Positions 1 through 5,093 of a DNA stretch of 6,926 nucleotides are shown piece after piece. The DNA comes from an uncultured Acidimicrobiales bacterium. Its GTDB lineage: Bacteria > Actinomycetota > Acidimicrobiia > Acidimicrobiales > Aldehydirespiratoraceae. Numbering within the stretch: position 1 is the first letter of the stretch; every line of letters starts with the position of its first letter. The stretch is from positions 1 to 6,926 of the forward strand of contig CALKOE010000149.1 of NCBI GenBank assembly GCA_938091985.1. The letters run 5' to 3'. Under the pieces are notes generated by a model, which had not been told where the DNA came from, did no database searches, and was given only the letters and a program-made list of their open reading frames with translations. Made by a program: the position numbers and the translations under genes.

Positions 1-922
1 CAGCCGGTCGACGGGTTCGAATGGGCTGACCCAGGTGAAGCTCGAGGGGCCGGCCGATGCCATCGAGGCGATCTGGGCCGCCGTGGAGGTCGTCGCATCA
101 GCACTGGTCGACGACGCCGTGGGCGAGACCGGAACATCTCGCCGGGAGGCAACCGCAGCGCGGGGCGGGATCGGTGCCATTCGGTTCGATGCGCTGACGC
201 AGATGGCCGAACGGATTCTGGCCGCGGCTCCCGCCGCGGCCGAGCGCGGCGACGTCGGGCGGCTTGCGCTGGTGATCGACGCCGAGGGCATGGCAGAGAT
301 GACGGCCGACGATGCCCCCGCCGAGGGCGGCGAGATCACTCTCTCAGGTCGCCGTGTCGCTCCTGAGGTCGCCCAACGGTGGTCATGCGATGTGCGGGCG
401 TCAGTGATGCTCGAACACGATGGTCATGTCCACGACGAGGGGCGAGATGCCCGAGTCGTCAATCGCAAGCTGCGGCGGGCCCTGCACCGCCGCGACCTTG
501 GCATGTGCCGATTCCCGGGCTGTGCCGCTACCTCGTGGCTCCACGCCCACCACATCATCCACTGGGCCGACGGGGGCCCGACCGACCTCGACAATCTCGT
601 GAGCGTCTGCGGGTTCCACCACCACCTCGTCCACGAAGGCGGCTGGTCGGTCGCGATCGCCGACCACGCGGTCGTGTGGTCCGACCCCGATGGCATCCCG
701 GCCACCGTCGAGCCACTGTCCGGAAATGCCGATCAGTTGCTCGCTCCACACGGCGGGGTGGCGATCATGCCCTCGTCGATCGAGTCTCGTTCGACCAACG
801 CTCGACTCGACTTCCACTTCGTGGTGTCGGTGATGGCCCAACACATCGCCCATCAACGCCGTCGCCACGTCTCCGCGGAGACGTCCGACCGCCTACCCGC
901 ACCGATGTCCGACCTCCGCTAG
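1..922 (+). CDS. DUF222/13E12-family HNH endonuclease-like protein (5' end outside window)
   Basis: The reading frame is open from the window edge (first full codon at 2) to the TAG at 920-922, so the gene starts upstream. The GTG at 35 is probably internal, because the residues before it continue the same domain. Numbering from that GTG, the first ~100 residues are Ala-rich helices typical of the end of a DUF222 domain. A classical HNH domain follows: a zinc-knuckle pair C158/C163 (CRFPGC), the HAHH motif at 170-173, N187 in the DLDN segment, and a second zinc pair C192/H195, ending in H200-E-G-G-W. These are the expected catalytic and zinc positions, so the nuclease fold looks intact. About 90 C-terminal residues match nothing I recognise. 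The family is abundant and often multicopy in actinobacteria (REP13E12 in Mycobacterium), and its biological role is mostly unknown. No restriction-modification or phage partner is visible. Domain identity is confident; function is not. Confidence 0.88.
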   Translation, partial: SRSTGSNGLTQVKLEGPADAIEAIWAAVEVVASALVDDAVGETGTSRREATAARGGIGAIRFDALTQMAERILAAAPAAAERGDVGRLALVIDAEGMAEMTADDAPAEGGEITLSGRRVAPEVAQRWSCDVRASVMLEHDGHVHDEGRDARVVNRKLRRALHRRDLGMCRFPGCAATSWLHAHHIIHWADGGPTDLDNLVSVCGFHHHLVHEGGWSVAIADHAVVWSDPDGIPATVEPLSGNADQLLAPHGGVAIMPSSIESRSTNARLDFHFVVSVMAQHIAHQRRRHVSAETSDRLPAPMSDLR

Positions 923-931
923 TTTCCGCGC

Positions 932-1801
932 ATGGCCGTACAACTTCCCGAGGGTGCGCTCGGTCGCTACGAGGCCGACGGCTACCTGCTGCTCGAATCG
1001 TTCGTCGATGACTCCTGGCTCGCTCGACTCAACACGGCGACCGACCGTCTCATCGACGCCTCGCGCACCGCGGCCTCCGATGACTTCAGGTTTGATCGCG
1101 AACCCGACCACTCCGCCGACGATCCCCGCTTGCGGCGGATCAACTCGCCGGTCGATCTCGACCCGACGTTCGAGGAGTTCTCACTCGACGGTCCGGCCGC
1201 CGACCTCGCACAGGCGCTGCTCGGGCCCGACGTGCGGTTCCATCACTCCAAACTCAACATCAAGTGGAACGACGGCGGCGAGGAGGTGAAGTGGCATCAA
1301 GACATCCAGTTCTGGCCCCACACTGACTTCTCGCCGCTCACGATCGGCATCTATCTCTGCGACGTCGACGAAGCCATGGGCCCGATGGGCATCGTGCCCG
1401 GCAGCCACGCCGGCGAACTCTACGACCTCACATCACCAGACGGCCGATGGTCCGGTTCGCTGAGTGACGACGACGTCGCTCGCGCTCAAGTCGCCAACGC
1501 CGACTACCTGATGGGTCCCGCCGGGAGCGCCACGGTGCACAACTGCTGCGCCGTCCACGGCTCCGCCGCCAACGAGTCCGACCGCATGCGGCCGCTCCTT
1601 CTTCAGACCTATTCGCGGGCCGACTCCTATCCCCTGCTCGGCGTGGGCACCAACGGCAAGGCCGGCCACAACGCCCATCGCCTCATCCGAGGTTCGGCGC
1701 CCACAAGCCTCACGGTGCAAGGCCGCACGATGCCGACCGCACCCGATTGGTTCCGCGGCACCTACACCTCGATCTTCGATCATCAACAGGCCGACGGCTG
1801 A
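932..1801 (+). CDS. Phytanoyl-CoA dioxygenase (PhyH) family Fe(II)/2-oxoglutarate oxygenase
   Basis: This 289-residue protein has the normal length for the PhyH family of cytosolic non-heme iron oxygenases, which couple oxidative decarboxylation of 2-oxoglutarate to hydroxylation of a substrate. The facial triad is visible: H122-Q-D124 (in VKWHQDIQFWPH) and the distal H209 in an HGSAAN stretch. R220 (RMRPLL) is well placed to bind the 2-oxoglutarate carboxylate. The N-terminus carries the usual phrase about a residue to be bound and cleared (GYLLLESFVDD). There is no signal peptide or membrane segment. The ATG at 932 lies 9 bp after the HNH gene stop with no good ribosome-binding site, so translation may depend on readthrough from upstream. 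The substrate cannot be told from sequence: lipid, small-molecule or secondary-metabolite hydroxylation are all possible. It does not show features that would justify calling it ectoine hydroxylase. Confidence 0.9.
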   Translation: MAVQLPEGALGRYEADGYLLLESFVDDSWLARLNTATDRLIDASRTAASDDFRFDREPDHSADDPRLRRINSPVDLDPTFEEFSLDGPAADLAQALLGPDVRFHHSKLNIKWNDGGEEVKWHQDIQFWPHTDFSPLTIGIYLCDVDEAMGPMGIVPGSHAGELYDLTSPDGRWSGSLSDDDVARAQVANADYLMGPAGSATVHNCCAVHGSAANESDRMRPLLLQTYSRADSYPLLGVGTNGKAGHNAHRLIRGSAPTSLTVQGRTMPTAPDWFRGTYTSIFDHQQADG

Positions 1802-1841
1802 CGCTCGGCTGCCGATCAGCGGCTTCGGCTGAGATCCGGGT

Positions 1842-1860
1842 GCGTTCACCCTCAGAACGC
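1842..1860 (+). other. Candidate hairpin between PhyH and MDMPI-like genes
   Basis: A perfect 6-bp inverted repeat (GCGTTC / GAACGC) flanks a 7-nt loop in the 84-bp gap after the oxygenase gene. A second, weaker dyad (TCAGC / GCTGA, 7-nt loop) lies just upstream around 1816-1832. Neither is followed by a T-run, so this is at most a weak or factor-dependent terminator or an mRNA-processing stem. It may also be chance in such GC-rich DNA. Confidence 0.3.
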
Positions 1861-1885
1861 GGCAGCGCAGCTACGGTCGCAGGCG

Positions 1886-2617
1886 ATGACCCTCGATCTC
1901 ACCACCACCCTTCAGATGATCCGCCGAGACGGCGAGACGCTGATCGAGACGGCCGAAAAGTCTCCGGATGCCGTCGTGCGAGCCTGCCCCGGATGGAGCA
2001 ATACCGACCTCGCCATCCACACCACTGGCGTGCATCGCCGTGTCGCGCACTGGACCGCCAATCGCCTTGCCAAGCCGGAACGGTGGCCCGACCACGAACC
2101 GGCCGACGCGCTCGCTCCCTGGGACTCGTGTCGAGCCGGACTCGAGTTGGTCCTCACCGCCCTTGCCGAGATCGGACCGGAGGAGCCGGTGTGGTCCTGG
2201 ACCGACCGTCGCAACGGCGGCTTCTATCACCGCCGCATGCTCCACGAGACGGTTGTCCATCGCTGGGACGCCGAGGACGCCGCCGGCATCTCGTCACACA
2301 TCGATGCCGAGGTAGCGACCGACGGCATCAACGAGATCCTCGATGTGGGCATGCGCTTTCGTGGTGATGGCGGTGGCGTGGAGTACCCCGATGGCGACGT
2401 GCTCCTCGAACGCACCGACGGCACCGACCGCTGGCGCATCCGGGCCATGGACGGCACCCTGGTCGCCGCCCACAACGGCGACGCCGGCCTCAGCGCCAAC
2501 GCGACCGTGCAGGGTCATGCCGAAGACCTGCTGCTCTACGTGTGGGGCCGTGGTGGTCAGGTGACCATCAGCGGCGACACAGAGGTGGCCGAAGCCTGGG
2601 CGAGGGTCGCTCCCTAG
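1886..2617 (+). CDS. Maleylpyruvate isomerase family, mycothiol-dependent-type (DinB/MDMPI) protein
   Basis: This 243-residue protein has the two-domain layout of the actinobacterial MDMPI superfamily. The N-terminal four-helix DinB-like metal domain spans about residues 1-145. It contains the opening phrase CPGWSNTDLAIH and three probable metal ligands: H45, E121 and H125 (HETVVHRWDAE), matching the His/Glu/His set known from mycothiol-dependent maleylpyruvate isomerase. The C-terminal domain (about 150-243) has the usual alpha/beta pattern, with DRWRIRAMDG, a VQGHAEDLLLYVWGR segment and a closing ISGDTEVAEAW. Family members use or are thought to use mycothiol as thiol cofactor, but most, including this one, have no assigned substrate. 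No gentisate-pathway genes are nearby, so true maleylpyruvate isomerase activity is not supported. The ATG at 1886 has only a weak AGG five bases upstream. The protein is cytosolic, with no signal sequence. Confidence 0.87.
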   Translation: MTLDLTTTLQMIRRDGETLIETAEKSPDAVVRACPGWSNTDLAIHTTGVHRRVAHWTANRLAKPERWPDHEPADALAPWDSCRAGLELVLTALAEIGPEEPVWSWTDRRNGGFYHRRMLHETVVHRWDAEDAAGISSHIDAEVATDGINEILDVGMRFRGDGGGVEYPDGDVLLERTDGTDRWRIRAMDGTLVAAHNGDAGLSANATVQGHAEDLLLYVWGRGGQVTISGDTEVAEAWARVAP

Positions 2618-2628
2618 CGCGGAGATAC

Positions 2629-2645
2629 GGCGTAGAAATCACGCC
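2629..2645. other. Short dyad downstream of the MDMPI-like gene
   Basis: A 5-bp inverted repeat (GGCGT / ACGCC) around a 7-nt A-rich loop starts 11 bp after the stop at 2617. It lies in the 75-bp gap between two convergent genes, where a bidirectional terminator would be expected. The stem is short and there is no T-tract, so the call is weak. Confidence 0.25.
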
Positions 2646-2654
2646 ACCCTTGAC

Positions 2655-2671
2655 TGCAACTGTGAGTTGCA
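2655..2671. terminator. Perfect 7-bp dyad in the convergent gap: terminator or operator
   Basis: TGCAACT and its exact reverse complement AGTTGCA are separated by 3 nt, the best inverted repeat in the gap between the MDMPI-like gene (ends 2617) and the minus-strand HTH gene (ends 2693). Its place, 37 bp past one stop and 21 bp past the other, fits a shared hairpin terminator. It lacks a clear T-run on either strand. The local sequence is more AT-rich than its surroundings, and the dyad sits between promoter-like hexamers (TTGACT at 2650, TATCAA at 2674), so a protein-binding site is an alternative. Confidence 0.35.
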
Positions 2672-2692
2672 AGTATCAATTGCGTTATGCAC

Positions 2693-2971
2693 TCACTCGC
2701 CGGATCCGGCGGTTTCGGGATACAGGTGGCTCATCGAACCGGGCTCGACGCGGCAGCTCTCGATGTAGGCATCCACATCGGTCTTCTTGAGACGGATCAC
2801 CCGGCCGAACTTGAACGCGGGCAGCTGCCCCTCGTCGATGAAGCGGTAGAGCGTCCGAGGCGTGACCCCGAGACGCTCTGCAGCAGCCGGCGTGGAGAGC
2901 CACTCAATATCGTCTGCAGATTCGTCGCTGCCGTCGGAGGAAGCGGCGTCGGCGTTGCTTTCGGTGGACAT
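2693..2971 (-). CDS. Excisionase/BldC-like helix-turn-helix DNA-binding protein
   Basis: I chose the ATG at 2971 (92 residues) over a longer frame opening at 3073, because the longer form would run over the start of the divergent cpaB gene and adds only an Arg/Ser-rich stretch. Residues 1-21 are Ser/Asp/Glu-rich and probably disordered. Residues 24-70 form a MerR/AlpA-type winged HTH: WLSTPAAAERLGV starts the first helices, TPRTLYRFIDEG is the recognition helix region, LPAFKFGRVIRL the wing, and KKTDVDAYIES the last helix. A short tail (CRVEPGSMSHLYPE) follows. Such one-domain proteins act as DNA-binding regulators (BldC type) or as excisionases. No integrase, phage or attachment site is present, and the gene is divergent from the pilus operon with an 83-bp shared upstream region, so a regulator of that operon is the likelier role. 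This is inference from context. Confidence 0.85.
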   Translation of the reverse strand: MSTESNADAASSDGSDESADDIEWLSTPAAAERLGVTPRTLYRFIDEGQLPAFKFGRVIRLKKTDVDAYIESCRVEPGSMSHLYPETAGSGE

Positions 2972-2976
2972 GCGTT

Positions 2977-2994
2977 GACTCTCGCAGACTCTCG
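2977..2994. promoter_or_regulatory. Tandem 8-bp direct repeat (GACTCTCG) in the divergent regulatory region
   Basis: Two exact copies of GACTCTCG lie at 2977-2984 and 2987-2994, a 10-bp period, so both face the same side of the helix. They begin 6 bp upstream of the HTH start codon. Head-to-tail repeats at helical spacing are the kind of site used by BldC-like MerR-family proteins, so autoregulation by the adjacent HTH protein is a reasonable hypothesis. A TTGACT hexamer (2975-2980) overlaps the first copy and could be a -35 element for cpaB, but the sequence 17 bp downstream (GATTTG) is a poor -10. Confidence 0.4.
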
Positions 2995-3030
2995 ACCGAT
3001 TTGCACGCTTTCGACTCCGCGCCGCTGCCG

Positions 3031-3051
3031 CCAGCGAGCGCTGGGCGAGCG
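3031..3051. promoter_or_regulatory. 14-bp palindrome with overlapping GCGAGCG direct repeats before cpaB
   Basis: CCAGCG and CGCTGG flank two bases at 3031-3044, a near-complete palindrome. GCGAGCG occurs at 3034-3040 and again at 3045-3051, 11 bp apart, ending four bases before the cpaB ATG. This could be an operator or an mRNA stem that masks the ribosome-binding region, since no clear Shine-Dalgarno sequence is seen. GC-rich composition makes chance similarity a real alternative. Confidence 0.3.
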
Positions 3052-3054
3052 ACG

Positions 3055-3789
3055 ATGACCGCAATCGCGACACCGGCCGCCTCGCAACGCCGATTTGCGC
3101 CGCGCCGAGGCCTTCCTTCAGGCCGTGCCCTGCTCGGCGCGCTGCTGATCACGCTCGCCTTCGTCGCGACGTTCGCCTACGCCAACCGGGCAGAACCTGG
3201 TCCGTCCACCGAGTATCTCGTCGTCGTGAACGACCTTGAGCCTGGCGACTCGATCGCGCTCGCCGACGTCGAGCTTGTGGCCATCGACCTCCCGCCCGAA
3301 GTTGCCGCGGGGGCAATCCCGAACACATCCGGCCTCGAAGGCGCCACCGTGCTGCGCCACCTTCGCGCCGGGGAGATTCTCGCCGCCCGCGATCTGCACG
3401 GCGCGGCGTTCGTCGACGGACGGCCGGTCACCGGAGTCCACGAGCTGACGATCCCCGTTCCCCGCGATCGCTCCCCTGTCTCGCTGCGCCGCGGCGACCG
3501 GGTCACTCTGCTCGCCTACGACCCAGCCGAACGGGTCGTCCACACTGCGCTCGAAGACGCCGTGGTCCTGACCTACAACACCGACACGGCGGGCATCGGT
3601 TCCTCCGACGAGGGCCGCCTCACGCTGGCGGTGCCCGACGCCACGACGGTGGCGGCGACGACCTTGCACAGCTACGGCCCGCTCACCGTGGTCCTCACCA
3701 GTCGCTCCATCGACGACCACTATCCGCGCCGCTTCGAGCACCAAGCACCTCCAGCTGACTCGCTCGACAATTCGGCCGAGCGACCATGA
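3055..3789 (+). CDS. cpaB: Flp pilus assembly protein CpaB (SAF domain, RcpC/CpaB-like)
   Basis: This is a 244-residue membrane-anchored protein. The ATG at 3055 is preferred over an upstream TTG at 3001 because it gives a short basic N-terminus (RRFAPRRG, residues 12-19) directly before one transmembrane helix (about 24-43), the normal CpaB topology with the rest outside the membrane. A SAF domain occupies residues 53-114, starting EYLVVVNDLEPGD and ending with the typical LRAGEILAARDL. A second region contains the CpaB/RcpC signature RRGDRVTLLA at 145-154, followed by a beta-rich part ending around residue 225. In Gram-negative Tad systems CpaB/RcpC works with the outer-membrane secretin. 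Actinobacteria have no such secretin, so here it probably acts at the membrane or wall face of the machine. Its stop overlaps the next start by ATGA, placing it first in the operon. Other SAF proteins (FlgA-like) are possible by fold, but context decides for CpaB. Confidence 0.85.
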   Translation: MTAIATPAASQRRFAPRRGLPSGRALLGALLITLAFVATFAYANRAEPGPSTEYLVVVNDLEPGDSIALADVELVAIDLPPEVAAGAIPNTSGLEGATVLRHLRAGEILAARDLHGAAFVDGRPVTGVHELTIPVPRDRSPVSLRRGDRVTLLAYDPAERVVHTALEDAVVLTYNTDTAGIGSSDEGRLTLAVPDATTVAATTLHSYGPLTVVLTSRSIDDHYPRRFEHQAPPADSLDNSAERP

Positions 3790-5093
3790 CCACCGACAGG
3801 TGGGTCGTCCTCGGACTCAGTCACCCACGCGCCGGCTGGTTCAGCACTCTCGCGCGATGGTCGACTACCGCTGCGATCCCTGTCGACTTCGTCAAGTGCG
3901 TCTCCCCAGACGAGGCACGGGCACGGCTGAGCAGTGGTCGGGCATTCAGCGCCGTGCTCATCGGTGGTGACGTCGCCGGCATGGACCGAGACCTGATCGA
4001 GACAGCACGCGATGCGGGCGCCGCCGCGGTCGTGGTTGGTCCGGTGACCGACCGAGAGTGGGACGACCTGGGTGTCGCTGCGGTGCTCCCCGCCGACTTC
4101 GACCGAACCGCGCTCCTGTCCGTCCTACGTGAGTGCTCGCGACCGATCCCACGAGTCGCCGCTCTCCCGCCGAGCGTGCCAGCCGATAATGAGTCCGCCT
4201 GGCGCGGCCGACTCATCGCCGTGACCGGACCCGGTGGAACTGGCGCGTCGGTGACCGCAATGGCCGTCGCTCAGGCGTTCGCCGACGAACCGAGCAACAA
4301 CTCGATGGTGCTGTTGGCCGATCTCGCGCTCGATGCCGATCAGGGCATGCTGCACGATGCCCGCCAGGTGATGCCAGGGATCCAGGAGTTGGTCGAGACG
4401 CACCGTGTCGGTCGTGCACCGATCGAGGAGGTCCGGTCCCTCGCGTTCGAAGCAGCGGGGCGGGGCTACCACCTCATGCTCGGACTTCGCCGGCATCGCG
4501 ACTGGACCGCCGTGCGACCCCACGCCTTCCTGTCAGCGCTCGATGGTCTCATGCGGTCCTACCGGTTCGTCGTCGCCGACACCGACTCCGACATCGAGGG
4601 CGAGGAGCTCACCGGCTCGATCGACGTGGAGGATCGCAACACCATGGCCCGGGCGACCCTCATGAGAGCCGACGTCGTTGTGGTCGTCGGTGTGCCCGAC
4701 ACGAAAGGTCTCCATGCGCTGAGCCGCACGCTTCGGCTCGCAGTCTCGGCCGGTGTGCCTCCCGAGCGAGTCGTCGCGGTGCTCACGCACGCGCCGCGCA
4801 GCCCCCGCCAACGGGCCGCTTCGGTACGAGCACTCGCGTCACTCCTCGGCACCGACGAGGCCGCCGCCGGTATCGGCAATCCCGTGTTCCTGCCGCACCG
4901 CAGCGACGTAGAGGCGTCGATCCGCGACGGGATCCGTCTCCCCAGCCAACTGGGCCACACGCTCCACGCCGAGTTGACGAGGCGTCTCGACGAGGTTCCG
5001 CGCCGCGAGACCGGCTCCGGCGGAATCGAATCGGCCGAGCCCGCGGCGATCACACCGGGTTCCCTCGGCCACTGGACGGAGGAAGTCGGATGA
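3786..5093 (+). CDS. cpaE: CpaE/TadZ-like pilus-localisation ATPase with lysine-less P-loop
   Basis: The 435-residue protein has two parts. Residues 1-130 are a receiver-like (atypical response-regulator) domain with alternating strands and helices. The strand where a receiver holds its phospho-acceptor reads VLIGGD, with the only nearby acid at D62. Residues 140-400 are a MinD/ParA-like P-loop domain. The deviant Walker A is G148-P-G-G-T-G-A-S155: the signature lysine position is P149 and the P-loop lysine position is A154. The A' aspartate D179 (LLADLALDAD) and the Walker B region around D265 (FVVADTD) are kept. TadZ/CpaE proteins direct the Tad machine to its place in the cell, and several family members, including the actinobacterial Ssd-type proteins, have atypical Walker A motifs, so the loss may be ancestral. 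The protein is cytosolic, with a low-complexity C-terminal tail. It starts inside the cpaB stop (ATGA) and ends the same way into cpaF. Confidence 0.85.
   Translation: MTTDRWVVLGLSHPRAGWFSTLARWSTTAAIPVDFVKCVSPDEARARLSSGRAFSAVLIGGDVAGMDRDLIETARDAGAAAVVVGPVTDREWDDLGVAAVLPADFDRTALLSVLRECSRPIPRVAALPPSVPADNESAWRGRLIAVTGPGGTGASVTAMAVAQAFADEPSNNSMVLLADLALDADQGMLHDARQVMPGIQELVETHRVGRAPIEEVRSLAFEAAGRGYHLMLGLRRHRDWTAVRPHAFLSALDGLMRSYRFVVADTDSDIEGEELTGSIDVEDRNTMARATLMRADVVVVVGVPDTKGLHALSRTLRLAVSAGVPPERVVAVLTHAPRSPRQRAASVRALASLLGTDEAAAGIGNPVFLPHRSDVEASIRDGIRLPSQLGHTLHAELTRRLDEVPRRETGSGGIESAEPAAITPGSLGHWTEEVG
5078..5083 (+). promoter_or_regulatory. Strong Shine-Dalgarno for cpaF inside the cpaE 3' end
   Basis: GGAGGA lies 6 nt before the cpaF ATG at 5090, within the last codons of cpaE. 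It is the only strong ribosome-binding site among the pilus genes here. It fixes the cpaF start and suggests that the ATPase is made at a higher level than its operon partners. Confidence 0.7.

Noticed and set aside
379..1011. 210-codon + strand frame over the HNH gene
   Set aside because: Extremely Arg/Pro-rich shadow of the HNH frame, with no start signal or domain.
1747..2367. 206-codon + strand frame overlapping the oxygenase end and the MDMPI-like gene
   Set aside because: Arg/Pro/Ser-rich out-of-frame translation; the overlapped genes have family motifs throughout.
1..2617. HNH protein, oxygenase and MDMPI-like protein as a defence or restriction island
   Set aside because: No methyltransferase, helicase, reverse transcriptase or other defence partner is visible; DUF222/HNH genes are widespread and often multicopy in actinobacteria without such context.
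2693..2971. Reading the HTH gene as a phage or integrative-element excisionase with an attachment site
   Set aside because: There is no integrase, tRNA gene or flanking direct repeat of att type in the window, and the gene adjoins a housekeeping-type pilus operon.
2687..3058. Plus-strand 123-codon frame across the HTH gene
   Set aside because: Antisense shadow of the HTH domain; no recognisable protein.
2972..3073. N-terminal extension of the HTH protein to an earlier start at 3073
   Set aside because: It would overlap the cpaB start on the other strand and adds a low-complexity Arg/Ser stretch; the ATG at 2971 gives a compact protein of usual size.
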